49,521 nt of DNA from JAEUUM01 sp038326165 (lineage in GTDB: Bacteria; Bacteroidota; Bacteroidia; Chitinophagales; Saprospiraceae), in the NCBI GenBank assembly GCA_038326165.1, contig JBBQJT010000020.1:1-49521 (forward strand). The letters run 5' to 3'. The first letter of the stretch is position 1. Each line of letters starts with the position of its first letter. The notes under the pieces were generated by a model. That model made no database searches. It saw only the letters and a list, made by a program, of their open reading frames with translations, and was not told where the DNA came from. Below are positions 23,989 through 32,251 of this stretch, one piece after another. The translations under genes were made by a program, and so were the position numbers.

Positions 23989-25215
23989 TTACACCAGCAT
24001 CTTAACTGGCTCTTCCAGATATGATTTGAAAGTTTGAAGGAATTTTGCGCCACTTGCGCCATCAACTACACGATGGTCGCAACTTAGACAAATTCTCATC
24101 ATGTGGCCAACTACTATTTGCCCATTGACAACTATTGGTTTTTCAATGATAGAACCTACTGCCAAAATACAAGCGTCGGGAGGATTGATAATAGCCGTAA
24201 AATCTTCAATGTCAAACATTCCAAGATTGGATACTGTAAATGTATTTCCGGTCATTTCCTCAGGCGAAAGTTTGCGTTCCTTGGCTTTACCAGCCAAGCT
24301 TTTAACTTCTTCACTGATCTGACTCATGGATTTGTAATCAGCATTTTTTACAACAGGCACCAAAAGGCCTTCATCTACGGCTACTGCTACACCCACATTG
24401 ATATTTCCGTTTTGGCGGATTTTATCACCAAGCCAGCTGCTGTTAATAACTGGATGTGAACGCAAAGCCATAGCCGCTGCCTTTACCACAAAATCATTGA
24501 ATGAAACTTTCCTGCCATCTTCACTAATTGATTTTCGAGATGCAATGGCACGTCCCATATTTATTTCGGTATACAAATAGAAATGTGGAGCCGTAAACAT
24601 ACTTTCGGATAAGCGTCGCGCTATTGTTTTGCGCATTTGACTCAATGGAAAGTCAACATCACCTTGGGACGGCATTGAGACATTAACAAGGGCTGCAGAA
24701 GTTGTGGGAGCAGTTGCCGGAATGCCGGACATTGCTTGTTCCACATCTCGCTTTACAATTCTTCCTTGGTCTCCACTTCCAGTCACCTTTGTCAGGGATA
24801 TACCAGCTTGGGCGGCAATGCTTTTAGCCAAGGGTGAAGCCTTGACTCTACTGCTATCTGAACTTTCAGACGGCACTGTTGGCGCAGCAGCTACCTCTGT
24901 GGCAACTACTGGAGCAGTTTCTGTTTGAACAGCTGCAGGTGCGCTGCCCGATGCATTGATTGCAGCTTGGAAATCTTCACCAGGTGCTCCGATAACTGCC
25001 AAAATACCATTGACTGCCACAGGACCTGATTCAACACCAATATACAATAAAGTTCCCTCGAAATAACTTTCTACTTCCATTACGGCTTTATCTGTTTCAA
25101 CTTCTGCCAGGATGTCTCCAGGAACGACTTTGTCGCCCACTTTTTTGTTCCATGCTACAACATTGCCTTCTTCCATTGTGTCACTGAGACGAGGCATTTT
25201 GATTACTTCAGCCAT
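23989..25215 (-). CDS. pdhC: Pyruvate dehydrogenase E2 (dihydrolipoamide acetyltransferase)
   Basis: 408 residues. The core enzyme of the pyruvate dehydrogenase complex, passing acetyl groups from lipoamide to CoA. One lipoyl domain carries VETDKAVMEVES with the lipoylated Lys; an Ala/Pro/Thr-rich hinge follows (about 90-130); then an E3-binding domain (KASPLAKSIAAQAGISL...GRIVKRDVE) and a 230-residue catalytic domain ending SCDHRVVDGASGAKFL with the catalytic His and Asp. The ATG at 25215 fits the family N-terminus (MAEVIKMPRLSDTMEEG); 11 extra in-frame codons are unlikely. E1 and E3 genes are not in the window. Branched-chain E2 is the alternative. Confidence 0.9.
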   Translation of the reverse strand: MAEVIKMPRLSDTMEEGNVVAWNKKVGDKVVPGDILAEVETDKAVMEVESYFEGTLLYIGVESGPVAVNGILAVIGAPGEDFQAAINASGSAPAAVQTETAPVVATEVAAAPTVPSESSDSSRVKASPLAKSIAAQAGISLTKVTGSGDQGRIVKRDVEQAMSGIPATAPTTSAALVNVSMPSQGDVDFPLSQMRKTIARRLSESMFTAPHFYLYTEINMGRAIASRKSISEDGRKVSFNDFVVKAAAMALRSHPVINSSWLGDKIRQNGNINVGVAVAVDEGLLVPVVKNADYKSMSQISEEVKSLAGKAKERKLSPEEMTGNTFTVSNLGMFDIEDFTAIINPPDACILAVGSIIEKPIVVNGQIVVGHMMRICLSCDHRVVDGASGAKFLQTFKSYLEEPVKMLV

Positions 25216-25327
25216 AAGGTTTATTTTTGTCAATGCAAAAATGCACATTTCATGACAATTATTGTATCAATTTTGCACAATAGTATTTCAATCTTTTAAG
25301 AATCTTCATTTTGCTCTTCCTGTGTTG

Positions 25328-25335
25328 TATTTTTG
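25328..25335 (+). promoter_or_regulatory. -7 element of recR, nearly leaderless
   Basis: TATTTTTG fits TAnnTTTG and lies six bases before the ATG at 25342 (CAGCGC between). A TTG lies 14 nt upstream, a little too close for the consensus. Confidence 0.5.
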
Positions 25336-25341
25336 CAGCGC

Positions 25342-25962
25342 ATGAATACCCATTCCTCTAAGCTGCTGACTGATGCAGTTGATGCTTTTAGTACATTACC
25401 CGGAATAGGCAGGAAAACTGCCTTGCGTTTGACCTTGCATCTTTTGAATCAAGATGTCAGCGCCACCACTAAAATAGCAAACGCAATATCAACAATGCGC
25501 AACCACATCAAGCGCTGTGAACGCTGTAATCATATCAGTGACCAAAATTTTTGTTCTATATGTGAGCAGAAGTCTCGCAATAATGGTACTCTATGCATTG
25601 TGGAAAGTATCAGAGATGTCCTCGCTATTGAAGAAACTTCGCAATACAATGGCTCATATCACGTATTGGGCGGCTTGATTTCTCCATTGGATGGAGTTGG
25701 ACCCGATCAGTTGTTTCTGGATAATCTGAATGATCGTATCCAAAAAGAACATATCCAGGAAGTCATTATGGCATTGAGTCCAACGGTTGACGGCGATACT
25801 ACTACGTATTATTTGTCGAGAATACTCAAGGGACAAGGCGTCAAAATATCCTTGATAGCGCGAGGTATCTCATTTGGTGGCGAACTTGAATATGCCGATG
25901 AAGTAACCTTGGGCAGATCCATATTGGCAAGAACGCTCTATCAATTGCCTGATCAGGCATGA
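25342..25962 (+). CDS. recR: Recombination mediator RecR
   Basis: 206 residues. With RecO it loads RecA onto gapped DNA in recombinational repair. It has the N-terminal helix-hairpin-helix (FSTLPGIGRKTALRLTLHLL), the four-cysteine zinc finger (CERCNH...CSIC), the Toprim domain (CIVESIRDVLAIEET, LSPTVDGDTTTYYL) and the C-terminal Walker B-like segment (ISLIARGISFGGELEYADE). Full length. The ATG at 25342 is preferred to an in-frame TTG at 25333 that is part of the promoter. The stop overlaps the next gene by 4 bp. Confidence 0.96.
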   Translation: MNTHSSKLLTDAVDAFSTLPGIGRKTALRLTLHLLNQDVSATTKIANAISTMRNHIKRCERCNHISDQNFCSICEQKSRNNGTLCIVESIRDVLAIEETSQYNGSYHVLGGLISPLDGVGPDQLFLDNLNDRIQKEHIQEVIMALSPTVDGDTTTYYLSRILKGQGVKISLIARGISFGGELEYADEVTLGRSILARTLYQLPDQA

Positions 25963-27917
25963 TTCAGGTATCCATCGTCATCGTTAATTATAATGTAAGG
26001 CACTTCTTGAGGCAGGCTTTACAATCTGTCATAAAAAGTTGTGAGTCCATCACTCATGAAATATGGGTGGTTGATAACAATTCAGTGGATGGTTCAATTG
26101 AAATGATCAAGAATGAATTTCCTGCAGTCAAATTAATAGCAAATGCAGAGAATGTAGGATTTTCGCGTGCCAACAATCAGGCCATGCGACAATGTAAGGG
26201 CGAATATATCCTTATGCTGAACCCTGACACTTTGCTTGGTGAAGATACCATTTCGGCTTGTTTGAATTTTATGAACAATCACCAGGATGCAGGTGCTTTG
26301 GGCGTGCGCATGATAGATGGAAGTGGAAGTTTTTTGCCAGAATCCAAAAGAGGGATGCTGACTCCATGGGTTGCATTTTGTAAAAGTACTGGTTTGTACC
26401 GGTTGTTTCCCAAGTCCAAATTGTTCAATTCCTACTATTTGGGACATCTGAATGAAACGGATACCAATGAGGTAGATGTGTTATCGGGTGCTTTTATGTT
26501 TATGTGCAAGAAGATCTTGAAGCAAATTGATTATTTGGATGAAGATTTTTTTATGTATGGCGAGGACATTGACTTGAGCTTCCGTATTCAAAAAGCTGGT
26601 TACAAAAATTATTATTTGCCTCAATCTACTATCATTCATTATAAGGGAGAAAGCACCAAACGCGGATCCATCAACTATGTCCGTATGTTTTACAATGCAA
26701 TGATCATTTTTGCCAACAAGCATCAACGCAAAGGATTGGGCAACTGGTATGTTGAGGCTTTAAAATTAGCCATCTACTTAAGAGGGGCATTGAGCTTTAT
26801 ATTGTCTTGGCTGCGCAAATTGGCCATGCCTTTGATTGATCTGGTGTTTTTGGTTGCTCTGCTATTTGTCGTGAAATACTTTTGGAGCGTTTATCGGTAT
26901 CAAAATTCTGACTATTTTAATTCTTGGAGTGTACCTTATGTGATTGGCTTGTATGCATTGATTTGGTTGGTTTGCCTGCAATTCTCAGGGGCATACAAAC
27001 GGCTCGATAATTACAAAGAAGTATTCAACGGGATGTTAATTGGTGCCATAACCAACGCAGCTATCTATGGGTTTTTGGATTTGGAATTCCGGTTTTCCCG
27101 CGCAGTTTTATTGATTAGTGCCATCTGTGGTTTGATATTGTTGCCTATTTGGCGCATAATTTCGATTGTGCTAAAAAGCCGCTCGCTTCAGTTTTCTTTG
27201 ACCGATCCGATCAATGTCATGATTGTAGGCAATCCGGAACGTAAAACGCAAATACAGAAACTGTTGCAGTGTACGGCTCTTGAAAAAAATCTCGTAGGTG
27301 TCGTCTCAACCATCAAAGAAACGGATGATGAAGTGATTGGTCATGTTGATCACCTAAAGGAATTGGCGGAAATGTTTAAGGTGCATGAAATCATATTCTG
27401 CGCTTCTGACATGAGTAGCGAGTCCATCATGAAATGGATGACGGAATTAGGTGCCCGTATTCACTTCAAGATAATGCCTGAATCAAGTGATTTTATCATT
27501 GGCAGCCACAACAAAACAGGGGTTGGCGAGTTGTACACTTTGAATTATGAAATTCTGCTGGCAAATGCCACTGTAAAAAAGAAAAAGAGGATTTTTGATG
27601 TGGTGATTTCTATTTTGTTCATCATTTTTGGTCCAATTATTTACTTCTTCAGTTATTCTAAACTCAAATCAATTTATAAAAAGTCATTTCACGTTATTCA
27701 AAACAAATCTACTTGGGTTGGATATGCAGGAAATATAAATGATCAGGAACATTTGCCATTACTTCCTCCGGGAATATTGAATTGTCTAGATGAATATGCC
27801 ATGCGAACCAACGATAGCGAGATCATCAAAAGAATAAATTTGAATTACGCTCGTTCCTATCAATGGCCAACTGATTTAAAAATAGTATGGAAATCTCGAA
27901 AGAAATTAAGCCTATGA
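25959..27917 (+). CDS. GT2 glycosyltransferase fused to a sugar-phosphate transferase-like membrane part
   Basis: 652 residues in two parts. Residues 1-250 are a complete GT-A glycosyltransferase of the rhamnosyltransferase type: VSIVIVNYNVRHFL, DNNSVDGS, LMLNPDT, GEDIDLSFRIQKAGYK. Residues 270-400 have about five membrane helices, then a nucleotide-binding-like domain (NVMIVGNPERKTQIQKLL; EIIFCASDMSSESI) as in the front half of WcaJ/PssY-type initiating transferases. The end keeps the reentrant helix start KKKKRIFDVVISILFII, but the catalytic KxRSM and acidic motifs expected after it are absent; only about 85 residues remain. The second part is probably a non-catalytic membrane scaffold. Start overlaps recR (ATGA). 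Confidence 0.8.
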   Translation: MIQVSIVIVNYNVRHFLRQALQSVIKSCESITHEIWVVDNNSVDGSIEMIKNEFPAVKLIANAENVGFSRANNQAMRQCKGEYILMLNPDTLLGEDTISACLNFMNNHQDAGALGVRMIDGSGSFLPESKRGMLTPWVAFCKSTGLYRLFPKSKLFNSYYLGHLNETDTNEVDVLSGAFMFMCKKILKQIDYLDEDFFMYGEDIDLSFRIQKAGYKNYYLPQSTIIHYKGESTKRGSINYVRMFYNAMIIFANKHQRKGLGNWYVEALKLAIYLRGALSFILSWLRKLAMPLIDLVFLVALLFVVKYFWSVYRYQNSDYFNSWSVPYVIGLYALIWLVCLQFSGAYKRLDNYKEVFNGMLIGAITNAAIYGFLDLEFRFSRAVLLISAICGLILLPIWRIISIVLKSRSLQFSLTDPINVMIVGNPERKTQIQKLLQCTALEKNLVGVVSTIKETDDEVIGHVDHLKELAEMFKVHEIIFCASDMSSESIMKWMTELGARIHFKIMPESSDFIIGSHNKTGVGELYTLNYEILLANATVKKKKRIFDVVISILFIIFGPIIYFFSYSKLKSIYKKSFHVIQNKSTWVGYAGNINDQEHLPLLPPGILNCLDEYAMRTNDSEIIKRINLNYARSYQWPTDLKIVWKSRKKLSL

Positions 27918-29104
27918 ATCCCGAACTAAAATCATTGTTGCTCCAAAAAGCCAAAGAATTACTTCCATCTATCATTGAGTTAAGGAGGCATTTGCACCAA
28001 CATCCCGAGTTGTCATTTCAAGAATTTGAAACTTCAAAGTTTATAAAAGACTTTTTAACACGTCATCAAATCGAATTTGAAGCCAATTGGGTTAGGACTG
28101 GCTTGGTAGCAAGCATTGGCGAAACCAAAGGAAATCCATGCTTCGCACTACGTGCTGATATGGATGCATTGCCTATTGTCGAACAAAATACAGTAGATTA
28201 TACATCTGCCAATCATGGTGTTATGCATGCATGTGGTCATGATGTGCATACTTCTTGTTTGATAGGGGCACTTTTGATTTTAAAGACATTTGAAAGAGAA
28301 TTGGCTCAGCCAGTCATTGGAATATTTCAACCTGGAGAAGAGAAATTGCCAGGAGGAGCGAGTTTGATGATTTCCGAGGGATTATTTGATCAATACCAGA
28401 TATCCAAAATAATCGGTTTGCACGTTCAACCCACTATGAAAGCGGGTGAATTGGGCTTTTGCCCCGGTCAATCAATGGCGTCGAGTGATGAATTGTACAT
28501 CACAGTCAAAGGTAAGGGTGGACATGCTGCTATGCCTCACTTGGCAGTTGATCCTATTGTAGCTACAGCAAGACTTATTACTACACTTCAAGAGTTGGTG
28601 AGTAGGAACAACAATCCATTCTCTCCTTCAGTATTGACCATCGGCAAGGTCAACACGGTAGGCGGGGCCACCAATGTGATTCCTGATGAAGTCAAGCTGG
28701 AAGGAACTTTCAGAGCAATGGATGAAACTTGGCGCGCCAGAGCCCACGAATTGATTCAAAAGATTTGTTATGAAACTGCTCAAGCAAATGGATGCGAAGC
28801 GATTGTAGACATTAGGATTGGCTATCCCTGTCTGGTAAATGATAAAGTATTTACCGCCCAATGCAAATCTGTCGCTGAAGATTTGTGGGATGATGCATTG
28901 GTCAAAGATTTTCCGGCTAGAATGACAAGTGAGGATTTTGCATACTATCTACAAAAAGTGCCAGGATGCTTTTTTAGATTGGGAACATCAAGTGTAGACG
29001 GATCCAAGTCAAATTCAGTTCACACACCACAGTTCGACATAGACGAGCAAGCTTTATTCACTGGTATGGCCAGTTTGTCTTGGATGGCATTAAACGTAAA
29101 GTAA
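27914..29104 (+). CDS. M20 family amidohydrolase/peptidase
   Basis: 396 residues, cytoplasmic zinc hydrolase of the N-acyl-L-amino acid amidohydrolase / hippurate hydrolase group. Visible: RRHLHQHPELSFQEFET, HACGHDVHTSCLIGA (metal His and Asp), FQPGEEKLPGG (catalytic Glu-Glu), and GKGGHAAMPHLAVDP in the dimerisation domain. It would release an acyl group from an N-acyl amino acid, but the substrate is not clear. The ATG at 27914 overlaps the previous stop (ATGA) and is preferred to an upstream ATG at 27887. Confidence 0.9.
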   Translation: MNPELKSLLLQKAKELLPSIIELRRHLHQHPELSFQEFETSKFIKDFLTRHQIEFEANWVRTGLVASIGETKGNPCFALRADMDALPIVEQNTVDYTSANHGVMHACGHDVHTSCLIGALLILKTFERELAQPVIGIFQPGEEKLPGGASLMISEGLFDQYQISKIIGLHVQPTMKAGELGFCPGQSMASSDELYITVKGKGGHAAMPHLAVDPIVATARLITTLQELVSRNNNPFSPSVLTIGKVNTVGGATNVIPDEVKLEGTFRAMDETWRARAHELIQKICYETAQANGCEAIVDIRIGYPCLVNDKVFTAQCKSVAEDLWDDALVKDFPARMTSEDFAYYLQKVPGCFFRLGTSSVDGSKSNSVHTPQFDIDEQALFTGMASLSWMALNVK

Positions 29105-29113
29105 CAACACGAG

Positions 29114-31441
29114 TTATCTGAGCAGATTCAGATCACCTTTAAGAATTTGAACTGTTCCGTCCAGAAATTCTACTTCTGCAAACCAAACGTAAGTACCAGG
29201 ATTTTCAATTTTTCCATTGAAATAACCATCCCAACCAGATTTAGTATCATTAGAATCGATATCAATCCCTTGATAAACCAGATTGCCCCAACGGGAATAA
29301 ACGCTAAAATTGCGGACAACTTTCACGCTTTGATTGGAATAAATCACCAATTTTTCATTTTCTCCATCCCCATTAGGGCTGAAGGCATTGGGAACATAAA
29401 TATTGTACAATTTATCAACGGTGACTTTTACAGAATCCATTCTGATACAACCATCAATGGATACGACTCTCAAATAATATTGAGTAGAATTATAAGGTTT
29501 TGCGAAAGTTGCCAAACAAGTATCACAACTCAAGTTAAAAATTGGAACCCACTGGATTGAATCAAGACTTCCATTCACATATGCTTTCAACTCCGTTTTG
29601 CTACCCAATTCTATTGTTTTGTCTGATGGCATATAAATATCAGGAATCACTGGTTCAACCAAGGTTCCGAATATTTCCGTCTCACACTCATTGGAGTCTT
29701 GAATTTTAATATTGTAGTTTCCTTCTGGTAGGTCAGGGAATACTTTATCATCCTTGAATTTGGTACCTTTGAACGAGTAACCATAAGGTGGAATACCACC
29801 AATAACGTTACCAATGCTTATTGCTCCAGTGGATCGCCCATCACAATTTGGATTCAAAAAGACAGCAGAAACAACCATAGAATCAGGTGAAATCATCGGA
29901 ATTGACTCAACGATCGAACATCCATTTGCATCGGTAAGAATGAGAGTATAGGTGCTAACTGAAATGTCATTGAGGTCAGCGGATGTAGCGCCATTGCTCC
30001 AAGTGTATTGATACCCAGCGATTCCTCCTGAAACAGAGCTAGTTATTTTACCATCTGATCCTCCAAAGCATCGCACCGAATAACCCTGATAATTGGGTGT
30101 CGAAAGCATGAGTGCAAGAGGAGTAGGCTCAGAGATTGATGCAATGAGTATTTCTTTGTTGGAGAATAAGTCTTCAATATTGATTAGGTATTGTCCCTCT
30201 GCTAGTCCACTTATTGTATTGTTTTGAAATAGGGCAACAATATTTCCGGGAGCTGAAACTCCTGGATCCCCAATTTTTTGATAAGTATAAGTGAAAGGTG
30301 GAGTTCCCTTCGTTACTTGAAAATCAATACTTCCCGAATTTTCACCAAAACATTTTACGGGAGCAATGGCCGTGGTGCCTTCGATATCGCAAATTATTAC
30401 ATTAAGATCTAAAGTAATGGTACTGTCGCAATTGTACTGATTTTTTAAGACATTCGTATAATTACCTGTTGTAAAGTACTTAATGATACCGACTTGTACT
30501 GAGTCACCATCACAAATATTGAATTTGAGCGCTTTACTGCTGATTGGATTCACCAATAGTTTTACTTGAATAGTGCTGTCACATCCTTCTAGTGTTTTAA
30601 GTGTATAACTATAATTGCCTGCAGTGCAAATGGTATTATTGGCAACGGTGAGACATTCCCCTTCGCAGAGTATTGTATCAATTATGGTTGGGGGGATAGT
30701 GTAAACGGTTACTGTTTCACATTTCAAGGGTGCCTTGTCGCATACATTGTAAGCTTGCACACAAACTTCGTGTTCACCAGCTGTTGGCCAGCTTATTGCC
30801 ATTTGCGGCCCTGTATCATAAAGATTGCCATCGACCGTCCAGTCATAACTTGGCGCACCAGTTATACCTTGGGCTGTATATGTCTGTTGTGAATTGGCAC
30901 AAACTACCGTATCACCAATTATTACTCCCGAGCCTTGCAATGGATCAACTTTTGTACTACCCTCTAAAACTTTAATCTTATAACTACATACCCCATCATT
31001 GTCACCATCCATTACAAAGTAGTAATATTGTCCTATCACCAATGGAGTTGTGTTTTCAAATGTCCAAACTGATCCTGGAGGCATAGCGCCTTCACAATTA
31101 CTAACGAGTTGAAAAGATTTACAATCGGGACTGTAATAGATCCCAACCTCCAAGCCCCAACCTTTTAAACAAGTTCCAACTGTAAATTCTAACTTTAAGT
31201 TTGTGGTTCCGGCAAGAAAAGCTATCCAACTGAAATGGTGTGAAGTTCCAGTACAAAACCCAGCTGGTTTTTGACCTACTGCTAAGTCATTATTTATGCC
31301 GCTATAACCGTCAATATCGCAAATAATACAAGCATCATTGCAAAGTGGAGTCATTAAAGCATTTGGTCCACAGGGTTCTGGCTGGGCGTAAATTTTACTA
31401 TTAGCTATTAGGAGAGTTACAAAAAGTAAAAAGTACTTCAT
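29114..31441 (-). CDS. Secreted T9SS protein with PKD and SprB-like repeats
   Basis: 775 residues. Signal peptide 1-19 (cleaved after IYAQ). A cysteine-rich N-terminal module with HFSWIAFLAGT follows, then a PKD-like domain (SYDWTVDGNLYDTGPQ), then several repeats of the SprB type (SGGIAGYQYTWSNGATSADL; GGIPPYGYSF) and the gliding-motility-associated C-terminal domain: IYVPNAFSPNGDGENEKLV, VYSRWGNLVYQ, GWDGYFNGK, NPGTYVWFAEV, GDLNLLR. That C-terminal domain is the type B sorting signal by which the type IX system exports proteins and attaches them or releases them at the surface. Probable surface adhesin. It converges on the M20 gene with 9 bp between the stops. Confidence 0.9.
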   Translation of the reverse strand: MKYFLLFVTLLIANSKIYAQPEPCGPNALMTPLCNDACIICDIDGYSGINNDLAVGQKPAGFCTGTSHHFSWIAFLAGTTNLKLEFTVGTCLKGWGLEVGIYYSPDCKSFQLVSNCEGAMPPGSVWTFENTTPLVIGQYYYFVMDGDNDGVCSYKIKVLEGSTKVDPLQGSGVIIGDTVVCANSQQTYTAQGITGAPSYDWTVDGNLYDTGPQMAISWPTAGEHEVCVQAYNVCDKAPLKCETVTVYTIPPTIIDTILCEGECLTVANNTICTAGNYSYTLKTLEGCDSTIQVKLLVNPISSKALKFNICDGDSVQVGIIKYFTTGNYTNVLKNQYNCDSTITLDLNVIICDIEGTTAIAPVKCFGENSGSIDFQVTKGTPPFTYTYQKIGDPGVSAPGNIVALFQNNTISGLAEGQYLINIEDLFSNKEILIASISEPTPLALMLSTPNYQGYSVRCFGGSDGKITSSVSGGIAGYQYTWSNGATSADLNDISVSTYTLILTDANGCSIVESIPMISPDSMVVSAVFLNPNCDGRSTGAISIGNVIGGIPPYGYSFKGTKFKDDKVFPDLPEGNYNIKIQDSNECETEIFGTLVEPVIPDIYMPSDKTIELGSKTELKAYVNGSLDSIQWVPIFNLSCDTCLATFAKPYNSTQYYLRVVSIDGCIRMDSVKVTVDKLYNIYVPNAFSPNGDGENEKLVIYSNQSVKVVRNFSVYSRWGNLVYQGIDIDSNDTKSGWDGYFNGKIENPGTYVWFAEVEFLDGTVQILKGDLNLLR

Positions 31442-31664
31442 TTTTAAATTGGCTGCTTTTGAACGTGCGATAAATCAAGTGTAAACTTAATAATAATATT
31501 TCTGACTTCTTTTAAAATTCTTTATTTTTAGCACATACATTAAATTCATATTGATAATTTGTATTAGACGACAAATAACTAGAAATCCTGCATAATAACT
31601 TTAATGTACAATTGTTGAACAGATCCAATTTCAAGCGCAATAAAAATTCTGCTTGACCCGATGA

Positions 31665-32222
31665 CTACCGTCTAAGGACAGCACGTTGCAACACACCTAT
31701 AGGATATGTTCTTACGGTGGGTATTTTCTCTCCCAAGTAAGTGGTATTGCCGGTGGTGCTGATCGGTTCTATTTTACCGGACATCAAAGACCAGATCATT
31801 TCATCTTGCCTCAACTCAAGAATATCAAATATTAAGTTTCCTTCAACCTCATAGGCACTCGTCAAAGTGTTGCCTTGCCTGTAGCTTTCAATTTTAATAC
31901 TATTTAGCTCATCAATTACGTATTGGCCTTTTTCTTCATTGACTGTCCTGATCAAGTAAGGCCTGTCGCCTGCCACAGTATCAAGTCCATAGATTATTCG
32001 GTAGGTGTAAACTCCAAGGGTGTCAGTTGGTAAAATGCGCAATTGCATAGGCACTGTCTGAACAATTTTAGGTCCTACACTGACTTCCATTGTGCCCCTC
32101 CAGTGTCCTGATATTTGCTTCAGAAAATCATCATTTTGACTGTTGCCATTAATGGTGTAAGTCATGAATAAAATACTAGTCAGCAGTTTAAAATTAAGGT
32201 AAACAAATGGTTTAAAACACAT
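31665..32222 (-). CDS. Exported protein of unknown function
   Basis: 185 residues beginning at the ATG at 32222, chosen because a signal peptide follows (VYLNFKLLTSILFMTYTING, cleavage near NSQ). Upstream in-frame ATG codons at 32237 and 32321 would place it inside the divergent M1 gene's promoter and coding region. The mature part is beta-rich: ISGHWRGTMEVSVGPK, QTVPMQLRILPTDTLGVYTY, GQYVIDELNSIKIESY. The pattern resembles a lipocalin-type barrel and similar proteins of unknown function occur in Bacteroidota. It diverges from the M1 peptidase gene with about 30 bp between starts. Confidence 0.65.
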   Translation of the reverse strand: MCFKPFVYLNFKLLTSILFMTYTINGNSQNDDFLKQISGHWRGTMEVSVGPKIVQTVPMQLRILPTDTLGVYTYRIIYGLDTVAGDRPYLIRTVNEEKGQYVIDELNSIKIESYRQGNTLTSAYEVEGNLIFDILELRQDEMIWSLMSGKIEPISTTGNTTYLGEKIPTVRTYPIGVLQRAVLRR

Positions 32223-32226
32223 TTTG

Positions 32227-32234
32227 TACTTTTG
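32227..32234 (+). promoter_or_regulatory. -7 element of the M1 peptidase gene
   Basis: TACTTTTG fits TAnnTTTG and lies 18 nt before the first ATG at 32252. It is followed by CAT, as in the recR and GH13-like elements where TTTG is followed by CA. Confidence 0.5.
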
Positions 32235-32251
32235 CATAAAATTAATAACTA

